NCBI RefSeq assembly: GCF_036250755.1
Contig: NZ_CP109583.1
Location: 6,797,501 to 6,861,500 of the forward strand
Length of the DNA stretch: 64,000 bases
Reading direction: 5' to 3'
Source of the DNA: Streptomyces uncialis
Lineage (GTDB): Bacteria; Actinomycetota; Actinomycetes; Streptomycetales; Streptomycetaceae
A program made the position numbers and the translations under genes. The notes under the pieces are model-generated. The model worked only from the letters and a program-made list of their open reading frames with translations. It was not told the DNA's origin and made no database searches. Every line of letters starts with the position of its first letter. The first letter of the stretch is position 1. This document shows, in pieces, positions 34,643 to 42,710 of the stretch.

Positions 34643-35608
34643 TCAGCGGCGGGCCACCACGGAACCGCCGCCCGCCGGGAGCACCTCGCGGGGAAGGCGC
34701 GACGGCCACTCCCCGTACCACGCACGTGCCACCGCGTAGCCGAACGCGAGGCACACCATGCCGCCCACCGCGTCCAGCCAGAAGTGGTTCGCGGTCGCGA
34801 CGATCACCACGAGCGTCACCACCGGGTACAGCAGCCCCAGCACCTTCGCCCACGGCACCTTCGCCAGGAAGAAGATCGTGAGCCCGCACCACAGCGACCA
34901 CCCGATGTGCATGGACGGCATCGCGGCGTACTGGTTGGACATGTTCTTGAGGTCGCCGGAGGCCATGGAACCCCAGGTCTCATGGACCAGCACCGTGTCG
35001 ATGAAGCCGCCCCCGGTCATCAGCCGGGGCGGCGCCAGGGGGTAGAGGTAGTACCCGAGCAGGGCCACCCCGGTCGTCGCGAACAGCACCGTGCGGGTCG
35101 CCGCGTACCGCCCGGGATGACTGCGGAACAGCCACACCAGCACACCGAGCGTCACGATGAAATGCAAGGTGGCGTAGTAGTAGTTCATGCCCACGATCAG
35201 CCACGTCACCGACTCCACCGCGTGGTTGACGGACTTCTCGAAGGCCAGCCCCATGCTCGCCTGTACGTCCCAGATCCACTCGGCGTTCGCCATGGCCTGG
35301 GCCTTCTGCTCCGGTACGGCGTTGCGTACCAGCGAGTAGGTCCAGTAGCTCACGGCGATCAGCAGGATCTCGAACCACAGCCGGGGCCTGCGTGGTGCCC
35401 GCATCCGGTCGAGCAGCGCCTGTCGCGAGAACCGTCCCGCCCGCCCGGACCCACCGGTCCGGTCGGATGCCGGGGACCCGTCCGTGAGGGGTGCGCCGCC
35501 GTCCCGGGGAACGGACTGCTGACCCCCGCTGGCGGCCCCCTGTCGGCCTTCCAGTTGTGTCACGGTCGTCTCACCCATGAGGGAAGAGTCTGCCAGATGA
35601 TGTGTCAC
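34643..35608 (-). CDS. PAP2 superfamily phosphatase/phosphotransferase (AUR1-like)
   Basis: 321 residues. A Ser/Gly-rich cytoplasmic N-terminus of about 70 residues is followed by about six membrane helices. The PAP2_3 type phosphatase signature is present: APPRLMTGGGF, then YAAMPSMHIGWSLW with the catalytic His, and VIVATANHFWLDAVGGM with the second His and Asp. Related proteins transfer or remove lipid-linked phosphate, for example inositol phosphate. GTG at 35608 has GGGGGA about ten bases upstream; an internal ATG at 35578 is the alternative. It stands alone between locus C and the malR gene. Confidence 0.85.
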   Translation of the reverse strand: MTHHLADSSLMGETTVTQLEGRQGAASGGQQSVPRDGGAPLTDGSPASDRTGGSGRAGRFSRQALLDRMRAPRRPRLWFEILLIAVSYWTYSLVRNAVPEQKAQAMANAEWIWDVQASMGLAFEKSVNHAVESVTWLIVGMNYYYATLHFIVTLGVLVWLFRSHPGRYAATRTVLFATTGVALLGYYLYPLAPPRLMTGGGFIDTVLVHETWGSMASGDLKNMSNQYAAMPSMHIGWSLWCGLTIFFLAKVPWAKVLGLLYPVVTLVVIVATANHFWLDAVGGMVCLAFGYAVARAWYGEWPSRLPREVLPAGGGSVVARR

Positions 35609-35681
35609 GTCTGATCATCCCCCGGACGGGTTCCCTCCGCATGCGCTCCCCCTCACGGACTACGACGCGCCCCCGACGCCG

Positions 35682-36815
35682 TCAGGGGGAATCCGCGCCA
35701 CCGCCCCGGCGCGCCGACGCGGTGGAGCCCCGGACCACCAGCTCCGGCATGAAGACGTACTCGCCGTACGGCGCGGGCGTCCCCCCGATCTCCTCCAGCA
35801 GGGCCCGGACGGCCGCCTGGCCCATCGCGGTCACCGGCTTGCGGACCGTGGTCAGCGGGGGATCGGTGAACGCGATCAGCGGGGAGTCGTCGAACCCGAC
35901 GACGGACACGTCGTCGGGGACCGCGAGACCGCGCTGCCGGGCGGCCCGCACCGCGCCGAGCGCCATCATGTCGCTGGCGCAGACGATCGCCGTGCAGTCC
36001 CGGTCCAGCAGCGCCCCGGCCGCCGCCTGCCCGCCCTCCAGGGTGTACAGGGAGTGCTGGACCAGCCGCGCGGTGATGTCGTCCTCGGCCGTCCCGAGCC
36101 GTTCGTGGAGCGCCTGGACGAACCCCTCGGTCTTCCGCTGCACCGGTACGTACCGCCGCGGGCCGAGGGCGAGCCCGATCCGGGTGTGGCCGAGGGCCAC
36201 CAGATGGGTGACGGCCAGCCGGGTCGCCGCCCGGTCGTCGGGGGAGATGAAGGGCGCCCGCACCTTCGGCGAGAAGCCGTCCACCAGCACGAACGGCACC
36301 CCCTGGGCGCGCAGCCGCTCGTAGCGCGCCGGGTCGGCTGTGGTGTCCGCGTGCAGCCCCGAGACATAGATGATCCCGGCGACCCCCTGGTCGACCAGCA
36401 TCGCGGTCAGCTCGTCCTCGGTGGAGCCGTCGGCGGTGCTGGTGACCAGGACCGGGGTGAGGCCCTGGCGGGTCAGGGCCTGGACGATCACCTGGGCCAG
36501 CGCCGGGAAGACCGGGTTGTCCAGCGCCGGGGTGACAAGTCCCACAAGTCCCGTACCGCGCCGGCGCAGCCTTACGGGGCGTTCGTAGCCGAGCACGTCG
36601 AGCGTCGCGAGCACGGACCGGCGGGTGGCCGCGGCGACCCCCGGCCGGTCGTTGAGCACCCGGCTGACGGTCGCCTCGCTGACCCCCGCCCGTGCCGCGA
36701 TGTCGGCGAGCCGCGCGGTCACGGGCGGTGACGGCGCCGTCCGGGGGCGCGGGGGCCCGCCGGCCGGTCCGGGCGCGGGGGCGGCGGTACGCGGCGCGGG
36801 GGGCTGCTGGCTCAT
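35682..36815 (-). CDS. malR: LacI family regulator, maltose/maltodextrin repressor type
   Basis: 377 residues. After a 30-residue Pro/Ala-rich start comes the LacI HTH and hinge: TARLADIAARAGVSEATVSRVLNDRPGVAAATRRSVLATLDVLGYERP. The periplasmic-binding-protein-like sensor ends DDVSVVGFDDSPLIAFTDPPLTTVRKP. It is divergent from an alpha-glucosidase gene, with CTTGCRG-type motifs between them, matching what is known for Streptomyces MalR. ATG at 36815 has GGGAG six bases upstream. In S. coelicolor malR is divergent from malEFG-aglA; here the three importer genes are absent. Confidence 0.82.
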   Translation of the reverse strand: MSQQPPAPRTAAPAPGPAGGPPRPRTAPSPPVTARLADIAARAGVSEATVSRVLNDRPGVAAATRRSVLATLDVLGYERPVRLRRRGTGLVGLVTPALDNPVFPALAQVIVQALTRQGLTPVLVTSTADGSTEDELTAMLVDQGVAGIIYVSGLHADTTADPARYERLRAQGVPFVLVDGFSPKVRAPFISPDDRAATRLAVTHLVALGHTRIGLALGPRRYVPVQRKTEGFVQALHERLGTAEDDITARLVQHSLYTLEGGQAAAGALLDRDCTAIVCASDMMALGAVRAARQRGLAVPDDVSVVGFDDSPLIAFTDPPLTTVRKPVTAMGQAAVRALLEEIGGTPAPYGEYVFMPELVVRGSTASARRGGGADSP

Positions 36816-36922
36816 CGGGCTCCCTGGGAGGTGGGCGGTGCCGTCGCGGGCACGGTGGCCGGCCCGCCCGCCGTACCCGCTCAACGTATACGGGGCGGGC
36901 GGCAGTCGCCGCGCCCGGGACG

Positions 36923-36971
36923 GCAAGTCCTTGCGGATCGGCCAGAGTTCCTTGCGGATTCTTTCTGCAAG
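36923..36971. promoter_or_regulatory. MalR-type operator cluster
   Basis: CTTGCGG occurs at 36930 and 36951 (21 bp apart) and CTGCAAG at 36965. They combine into two inverted repeats, GCAAG-TC-CTTGC (36923-36934) and CTTGC-N11-GCAAG (36951-36971). The CTTGCAG heptamer is the known MalR recognition element in S. coelicolor. The site lies in the 415-base divergent gap, 260 bases before aglA; the rest of the gap shows no gene or malE remnant. Confidence 0.7.
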
Positions 36972-37230
36972 CACTTTCGTGGGTATGTCCTCGGGGTGAC
37001 GCGCGTGTGTCCGGTGGCCCCGGCGGCCCGGTCTGCGGGGCTCCCCGCGGCCGGGGCGCCGACCGGGCCCGCGCGAGCCCCGACGAGCACCCACCTACGA
37101 CGAGCCCTCGTCCCGACGGCTCCCCTCCACGGCCCGTACCCGCCCACGACGAGAACCCGGGTACGGGCGGACGCCCGCTCCCGGCACCGGCCGCCGGGCC
37201 GGACCCCCACCTCCGAGCAGTGAGGACACC

Positions 37231-38904
37231 ATGAGCCAGCACACCGCAGACCAGCCGCGGACCGGTACGGCCGGGCCCGGCTGGTGGACGGAAGCGGTCA
37301 TCTACCAGGTCTATCCCCGCAGTTTCGGCGACAGCGACGGCGACGGCATGGGCGATCTCGCGGGGGTGCGCGCCCGGCTGCCGTATCTGCGCGACCTCGG
37401 GGTCGACGCGGTGTGGCTGAGCCCCTTCTACGCCTCCCCGCAGGCCGACGCCGGGTACGACGTGGCCGACTACCGGGCCGTCGACCCCGTGTTCGGCACC
37501 CTCCAGGACGCGGACGAGCTGATCCGCGAGGCGCACGTCCAAGGGCTGCGGATCATCGTGGACCTGGTGCCCAACCACTCCTCCGACCGGCACGACTGGT
37601 TCGTCCGCGCACTCGCGGACGGCCCCGGCTCACCGCTGCGCGAGCGCTACCACTTCCGGCCCGGACGCGGCCGGGACAGTGAGCTGCCGCCCAACGACTG
37701 GGAGTCCGTGTTCGGCGGCCCCGCGTGGACCCGTACGGAGAATCCCGACGGCACCCCCGGCGACTGGTATCTGCATCTCTTCGCCCCCGAGCAGCCCGAC
37801 TTCGACTGGGAGCACCCGGCCGTCGCCGACGAGTTCCGCTCCATCCTGCGCTTCTGGCTGGACCGGGGCGTCGACGGCTTCCGGGTCGATGTCGCCCATG
37901 GGCTGGTCAAGGCGCCGGGCCTGCCCGACCTCGGCGCGGGGGCCGGACGGGTGGGGCTGCTGGACGACGGTGTCCGGCCGTTCTTCGACCAGGAGGGTGT
38001 GCACGCCGTGTACCGCACCTGGCGGGCGCTGATCGAGGAGTACCCGGGCGAGCGGATCTTCGTCGCGGAGGCGTGGACCCCGACCGTGGAGCGCACCGCC
38101 CGCTACGTCCGTCCCGACGAGCTGCACCAGGCGTTCAACTTCCAGTACCTCACGACCCCGTGGGACGCGGTCGCGCTGCGGGAGGTCGTGGACCGGTCCC
38201 TCGACGCGATGCGGCCCGTCGGCGCCCCGGCCACCTGGGTGCTGTCCAACCACGATGTGACCCGGCACGCGACCCGCTTCGCCAACCCGCCCGGACTCGG
38301 CACCCAGCTCCGTACCGCCGGGGACCGCGCGCTCGGGCTGCGCCGGGCCCGCGCGGCGACCCTGCTGATGCTGGCGCTGCCCGGGTCCGCGTATGTCTAC
38401 CAGGGCGAGGAACTGGGGCTGCCGGACGTGGTCGACCTGCCCGACGAGGTCCGCCAGGACCCGTCGTTCTTCCGGAGCGCCGGACAGGACGGCCTCCGTG
38501 ACGGCTGCCGGGTGCCGATCCCCTGGACCACCGACGGCCCTTCCCACGGCTTCGGCCCGGCCGGTTCCTGGCTGCCGCAGCCGGGGGAGTGGGGCGCCCT
38601 GAGCGTCCAGGCGCAGACCGGGGTCACGGGCTCGACGCTGGAGCTGTACCGCGCGGCCCTCGCGGCCCGGCGCGCCCATCCGGCGCTCGGCGCGGGGGAC
38701 CGGGTCGAGTGGCTGTCCGCCCCGGACGGTGTGCTGGCCTTCCGCCGGACGGCCGGGGACCGGGTGCTGACCTGCGCGGCCAACATCAGCGGCGCCGCCG
38801 TCCCCTACCCGGCCCCGGGCGAGGTGCTCCTGGCCAGCGCGGAACTCCCGGACCCGGGCACGCTGCCCCTCGACACCACGGTCTGGTGGTCGTCCGCGTC
38901 CTGA
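37231..38904 (+). CDS. aglA: GH13 alpha-glucosidase
   Basis: 557 residues. GH13 (beta/alpha)8 barrel of the oligo-1,6-glucosidase/alpha-glucosidase type: WWTEAVIYQVYPRSFGDSDGDG at the start, DLVPNHSSDRH, nucleophile Asp220 in GFRVDVAHG, acid/base Glu280 in FVAEAW, and transition-state Asp342 in SNHDVTRH. No signal peptide is visible, so it acts on sugars inside the cell, probably maltose and maltodextrins. GAGGA precedes the ATG. Normally the last gene of malEFG-aglA; here it follows the MalR operators directly, so its substrate must enter by a transporter encoded elsewhere or come from internal glycogen. Confidence 0.9.
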   Translation: MSQHTADQPRTGTAGPGWWTEAVIYQVYPRSFGDSDGDGMGDLAGVRARLPYLRDLGVDAVWLSPFYASPQADAGYDVADYRAVDPVFGTLQDADELIREAHVQGLRIIVDLVPNHSSDRHDWFVRALADGPGSPLRERYHFRPGRGRDSELPPNDWESVFGGPAWTRTENPDGTPGDWYLHLFAPEQPDFDWEHPAVADEFRSILRFWLDRGVDGFRVDVAHGLVKAPGLPDLGAGAGRVGLLDDGVRPFFDQEGVHAVYRTWRALIEEYPGERIFVAEAWTPTVERTARYVRPDELHQAFNFQYLTTPWDAVALREVVDRSLDAMRPVGAPATWVLSNHDVTRHATRFANPPGLGTQLRTAGDRALGLRRARAATLLMLALPGSAYVYQGEELGLPDVVDLPDEVRQDPSFFRSAGQDGLRDGCRVPIPWTTDGPSHGFGPAGSWLPQPGEWGALSVQAQTGVTGSTLELYRAALAARRAHPALGAGDRVEWLSAPDGVLAFRRTAGDRVLTCAANISGAAVPYPAPGEVLLASAELPDPGTLPLDTTVWWSSAS

Positions 38905-38911
38905 CGCCGGG

Positions 38912-38940
38912 CCGCCCGTCCTGGGTCCCGGGGCGGGCGG
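38912..38940. terminator. convergent terminator hairpin
   Basis: CCGCCCG (38912-38918) pairs with CGGGCGG (38934-38940), and the 15-base loop contains additional GGGTCCC symmetry. It lies between the aglA stop and the TetR stop. Confidence 0.45.
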
Positions 38941-38996
38941 ACCCTCGTCCGGGTGGCTGGCGGAACGATTCTCCAGACCGGGTGTCCGTCGGACCC

Positions 38997-39725
38997 TCAG
39001 GGAGCCGCGGGCGGGGTGAGCGCGACCAGGCGGCCCACCAGTTCACCGAACGGGCCGTCGGCGGGCTCGTCGGCGAGGATGCGCACCAGGATGCCCGCCA
39101 TCTCCGCGTCGTACGCGGAGCTGACGGCGGTGAGCGCCGCGAAGTCGTGGACGAGCTGCAACTCCAGCTCATGGCGCGGGATCTGCCGCTTGTCCAGCCA
39201 GATCAGCGCCGTCGACTCGGCCAGCGAGATCCATGACCGGATCACCAGCTCCAGCCGGGGCGGCGGGTCCGCCACGTCCATATGCGTGAGGATCTGCTCG
39301 TACGCGGCCTGCCGCACCGAGTCGATGAGCGCGTTCGTCGCCGAGAGGGTGTTCACCGGCACCGACTCGCCCATCGAGACGGCCGGTCCGCCGCGCATCA
39401 GCGCGGAGAAACCGGGCCCGTGCTCGTCCACGAAGTCGAAGAAGCGGCGCATCACCCGCAGCAACCGGACCCCGAGCGACCCTTCGTGGGGCTCCTGGAA
39501 CCGGGCCGCGAGATCCTCGGCGGCCCGGGTCAGCGCCGCCTCGTAGAGGCTCAGCTTGCCCGGGAAGTAGTGGTACACCAGCGGGCGGGATATGCCCGCG
39601 GCGGCGGCTATCTCGTCGATGGAGACCTCGTCGGGCGAACGGCGGCTGAACAGTTCGAGGGCGACCCCGATCAGCTGCTGCCGCCGTTCCTCGACACCCA
39701 TCCTGCGGCGCACCCCGGTTGTCAT
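38997..39725 (-). CDS. TetR/AcrR family transcriptional regulator
   Basis: 242 residues. HTH: RRQQLIGVALELFSRRSPDEVSIDEIAAAAGISRPLVYHYFPGKLSLYEAAL, residues about 15-63. The ligand domain contains RLLRVMRRFFDFVDEHGPGFSALMRGG and SWISLAESTALIWLDKRQI, a pattern common in regulators of lipid or oxygenase genes. It follows the ferredoxin-reductase and PF10118 genes on the same strand with a 133-base gap and probably regulates them; the candidate control site is at the start of that group. Confidence 0.87.
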   Translation of the reverse strand: MTTGVRRRMGVEERRQQLIGVALELFSRRSPDEVSIDEIAAAAGISRPLVYHYFPGKLSLYEAALTRAAEDLAARFQEPHEGSLGVRLLRVMRRFFDFVDEHGPGFSALMRGGPAVSMGESVPVNTLSATNALIDSVRQAAYEQILTHMDVADPPPRLELVIRSWISLAESTALIWLDKRQIPRHELELQLVHDFAALTAVSSAYDAEMAGILVRILADEPADGPFGELVGRLVALTPPAAP

Positions 39726-39858
39726 GGGAACACCCTAGCGGCAGCCCCCGGGCCGCCCCGGCCCAGGTGACGCACCATGGCCGGACCCCGCGCGTCCCCG
39801 TCGCACCCGCCGCCACAGAAGCCCTCCGGCGCCCCCGGCGCGCGGAGTTCCGCGCAGG

Positions 39859-40923
39859 TCACAGGTCCAGCGCGAGGCGACCGCCCCGGGCCCGGGAGAC
39901 GCACAGCAGCATCGATCCGGCGCGTTCGGCGTCGGTGAGCAGGGTGTCCCGGTGGTCGACCCGGCCCTCCAGCACACGTTGCCGGCAGGTCCCGCAGAAC
40001 CCCTGCTCGCAGGAGTACGGGGTGTCGGGGAGCACCGCGCGGACGGCCGCCAGCGCGGTGGAGTCCGCGGGGACCCGTACGGTCCGCCCGCTGCGCCGCA
40101 GCTCCACCTCGAACTCCGTGTCCTCGCCGCCGGGCTCGGCGGACGCGGTGAACCGCTCGCGGTGCGGCGCGCAGCCGGCGGGCAGCGCCCGCGCGACCGC
40201 GTCCATCAGCCCGGCCGGACCGCAGACCTGGACGGCGGTGCCCGGCGCGATGTCCCGGAACAGGGCTTCGAGCGGCGGCCGTCCGGGGCCGTCGGACACC
40301 GTGACCCGGCCCCGGCCCGCGTCCAGCCGCCCGATCTCGTCCAGGAACGGCATCGACGCCCGGCCGCGCCCCCGGTACAGCAGCCGCCAGGGGGTGCCCG
40401 CCGCGTCCAGCGCCCGCAGCATCGGCAGCAGCGGGGTGATCCCGATACCGCCCGCCACCAGGAGGTGTTCCGGGGCGTCGGCGAGCGGGAACCGGTTGCG
40501 CGGCCCGCGCACCTCCACCTCGCTGCCCGCGCGCAGCAGTTCATGCGCCTCGCGGGAACCGCCGCGCCCGTCGGCGACGAGCCGTACGGCGACGGTGTAC
40601 GCGGTGCGGTCGGCGGGGTCCCCGCACAACGAGTACGAGCGGACCCGCCCGGACGGCAGCACCAGGTCCAGATGCGCGCCCGGCTCCCACCCGGGCAGCG
40701 CGGCCCCTTCGAGCCGCAGCAGCACCACCCCGTCCGCGATCCGCTCGTGCCGGGTGACCAGCAGCCGCAGCGCCCGGGAGCGGGGCCGCCCGGAGACCGG
40801 CTCCTCCAGCGCGGGCAGCGGCCACAGCGGCGAGGCCCCGATCCGGCGGCGCAGCGCGCGGCGGACCAGCAGCGCGGAGCCGGTGGCGGCGAGCGCGGCG
40901 AGCGGCAGCCGCGGGCCCGGCAT
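39859..40923 (-). CDS. ferredoxin-NAD(P)H reductase with C-terminal plant-type [2Fe-2S] domain (phthalate dioxygenase reductase type)
   Basis: 354 residues. A hydrophobic stretch at the N-terminus (LPLAALAATGSALLVRRALRRR) suggests membrane attachment. FMN/FAD-binding domain: RSYSLCGDPADRTAYTVAVRL. NAD-binding domain: LLVAGGIGITPLLPMLRAL and VQVCGPAGLMDAV. C-terminal [2Fe-2S] cluster: PYSCEQGFCGTCRQRVLEG with three cysteines, and a fourth in SMLLCVSRARGG. It transfers electrons from NAD(P)H to an oxygenase. Its ATG overlaps the stop of the PF10118 gene, so that protein is the likely partner. Confidence 0.9.
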   Translation of the reverse strand: MPGPRLPLAALAATGSALLVRRALRRRIGASPLWPLPALEEPVSGRPRSRALRLLVTRHERIADGVVLLRLEGAALPGWEPGAHLDLVLPSGRVRSYSLCGDPADRTAYTVAVRLVADGRGGSREAHELLRAGSEVEVRGPRNRFPLADAPEHLLVAGGIGITPLLPMLRALDAAGTPWRLLYRGRGRASMPFLDEIGRLDAGRGRVTVSDGPGRPPLEALFRDIAPGTAVQVCGPAGLMDAVARALPAGCAPHRERFTASAEPGGEDTEFEVELRRSGRTVRVPADSTALAAVRAVLPDTPYSCEQGFCGTCRQRVLEGRVDHRDTLLTDAERAGSMLLCVSRARGGRLALDL

Positions 40924-41855
40924 CAGCCCGCGTCCTTTCCCATGGCCGCGTCGGCGGCGCGGGCGGCGGGGGAGGACGCGAGATAGGCGAGGGCCTGTGC
41001 GGTGCTGCACTCGTGCGAGGGGTGGTAGTCGCGGCGCAGATAGCCGGGCACCGAACGCAGCAGGGCCCCGGTGCCGGGCAGGAGACCCGCGCGCCCCCGG
41101 CGGTGGAAGTCCATGAGGGACGCCTTCGCGGTGCCGCCCGGACCGCGGTCCAGCGTCGGATCGTTGGCCAGGAAGAACCGTATGCCGCGCTGCCACAGGA
41201 ACATCAGCGCCCCGAACGCCAGCGCCCAGGTGCGGGCCCGCCGCGCGTACGCCCCGTCGATGTGCGCGAACAGGTCGAAGGCGACCGACCGGTGCTCGAC
41301 CTCCTCGGCGCCGTGCCAGCGCAGCAGGTCCAGCATGGTGGGGTCGGCGCCCGCGCGGTCGAGCGCGTCGGCGTTCAGCACCCAGTCGCCGAGGAACGCG
41401 GTGTAGTGCTCGATCGCCGCGATGAGCGCGACCCGCTCCCGCAGCCACCACCAGCGCGGACGGCCCGGCGGCAGGGTCCGGTCCCCGAGCAGCTTCTCGA
41501 ACATCCAGTCCACCTGCGCGGTGTACGGGGTGGGGTCGAGCCCCTGCTCCCGCAGATGCGGCAGCACCTCGTCATGGGCCTGCGCGTGCATCGCCTCCTG
41601 CCCGATGAACCCGATGACGTCCGCCCGCAGCGCGTCGTCATGGATGTACGGCAGCACCTGTTTGTACACATGGACGAACCACCGCTCACCGGCGGGCAGC
41701 AGCAGATGCAGCACATTGACGGTATGGGTGGTGAACGGGTCCCCCGGAACCCAGTGCAGGGGGGTGTCCGCCCAGGAGAACGACACCCTGCGGGGCCTCG
41801 GCGGGGCGTGCCCGGACTCGACGGGCCCAGGGCGCCGGATCGGCTTGTTGGACAT
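40923..41855 (-). CDS. metal-dependent hydrolase / diiron-like protein (PF10118)
   Basis: 310 residues. Helical protein with repeated His/Glu motifs typical of PF10118: FIGQEAMHAQAHDEVLP, AAIEHYTAFLGDW and WHGAEEVEHRSVAFDLFAH. The spacing resembles ferritin-like diiron carboxylate proteins, and coupling with a ferredoxin reductase agrees with a redox role such as hydroxylation or desaturation rather than simple hydrolysis. ATG at 41855 (MSNKPIRRPG) is used, because a TACATT -10 element sits six bases upstream; longer in-frame sequence lies upstream but would start before the promoter. Confidence 0.82.
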   Translation of the reverse strand: MSNKPIRRPGPVESGHAPPRPRRVSFSWADTPLHWVPGDPFTTHTVNVLHLLLPAGERWFVHVYKQVLPYIHDDALRADVIGFIGQEAMHAQAHDEVLPHLREQGLDPTPYTAQVDWMFEKLLGDRTLPPGRPRWWWLRERVALIAAIEHYTAFLGDWVLNADALDRAGADPTMLDLLRWHGAEEVEHRSVAFDLFAHIDGAYARRARTWALAFGALMFLWQRGIRFFLANDPTLDRGPGGTAKASLMDFHRRGRAGLLPGTGALLRSVPGYLRRDYHPSHECSTAQALAYLASSPAARAADAAMGKDAG

Positions 41856-41861
41856 GGTGTC

Positions 41862-41880
41862 AATGTACTGACGGGTAAAT
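41862..41880 (-). promoter_or_regulatory. leaderless promoter and possible TetR site of the PF10118 / ferredoxin reductase pair
   Basis: On the minus strand TACATT lies six bases before the ATG, with ATTTACCCGTCAG directly upstream. The sequence TTACCCGTCAGTAC has weak dyad symmetry (TAC/GTA ends). It is a plausible binding place for the TetR protein encoded downstream, but the palindrome is poor. Confidence 0.35.
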
Positions 41881-42056
41881 GGGCGGCGCCAGACCCCCGG
41901 AGCCGGATTCTCGCCGGACCGCTCCGCGCACCCCCGCCCCATGATGAAGTACTCCCTGTCCCAGGACAGTTGTTCCCGGACAGCGCGTTCCCGGACGCGT
42001 CCGACCCCTCACCCCCACGTTCACCCCACCCCCCCACACCCTGGAGTGCGCGAGCA

Positions 42057-42623
42057 GTGAGCACCTTCCAACTCCATCTGCGCCGGGCGGCGGCCGACGC
42101 CGTCGCCCGGTTCCCCGCCACGAGCGTCCCCGAGATATACGTCGTCTCCTTCCATGTCCGCCGCCTCGGGCACGACCCCCGCCGCCCCTGCCTCACCATC
42201 GGCTGGAACACCGAGAGCAAGTACCGCGCCGAACTCGCCCGCCGCGGCCCCGAGGAGGCCCGCTGGAACCACGCCCACTGGCTCCAGGACGGCTTCGAGC
42301 GCTTCGGCAACACCCCCGACGACCCGGTCGGCGGCGCCCTGTTCGTCGACGAGGCGAAACGCCTCGGGCACTGGTACGAGGACGGTGAGGACATCACCGA
42401 CGACGAGAAGGACGACTGCGCGGAGGAACTCTGCGGACAGTTCGCCACCGTGTGCGTCGATGTCGCCCGCCACCTCCACACCTCGGGCCTGCTGGCCGGG
42501 GTGCTGGGCCGCCCCGTCCCCGTCGCCCTCTACGACCCCGACCTGCCCGGCTGGGACATCGAGGCCACCCGCGCCGCCAACCCCCCGGCCCTGGCCGCCC
42601 CCTACCTCGACTCCGCCCCCTGA
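42057..42623 (+). CDS. conserved hypothetical protein, possibly DUF4303-like
   Basis: 188 residues, GTG start with GGAG about ten bases upstream. Soluble and acidic. The N-terminus FQLHLRRAAADAVARFPATSVPEIYVVSFHVRRLG and the segment LTIGWNTESKYRAE resemble DUF4303-type proteins, which have a helix, a beta hairpin and a conserved NTE. The middle contains EDITDDEKDDCAEELCGQFATVC. These proteins are frequent in Streptomyces, and some relatives occur in toxin-immunity settings, though no toxin gene is adjacent. It converges on the sigma-like protein gene and is separated from it by a strong terminator. Confidence 0.65.
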   Translation: MSTFQLHLRRAAADAVARFPATSVPEIYVVSFHVRRLGHDPRRPCLTIGWNTESKYRAELARRGPEEARWNHAHWLQDGFERFGNTPDDPVGGALFVDEAKRLGHWYEDGEDITDDEKDDCAEELCGQFATVCVDVARHLHTSGLLAGVLGRPVPVALYDPDLPGWDIEATRAANPPALAAPYLDSAP

Positions 42624-42644
42624 GCCGAGACCCGGCCGACAGCG

Positions 42645-42684
42645 TGAGGCGGGTGGGGAGCCCTCCGGCTCCCCACCCGCCTCA
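42645..42684. terminator. strong bidirectional hairpin terminator
   Basis: TGAGGCGGGTGGGGAGCC (42645-42662) is followed by a CTCC loop and the exact 18-base complement (42667-42684). A perfect 18-bp stem between convergent stops is the best terminator in the window. Confidence 0.9.
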
Positions 42685-42710
42685 TCCGTCCCGCCCTGCC
42701 GCTGCCCAGG

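Noticed and set aside
36816..37230. Remnant of malE between malR and aglA
   Set aside because: The 415-base gap has no frame with a lipoprotein signal or a family-1 binder motif; only operator-like repeats are visible.
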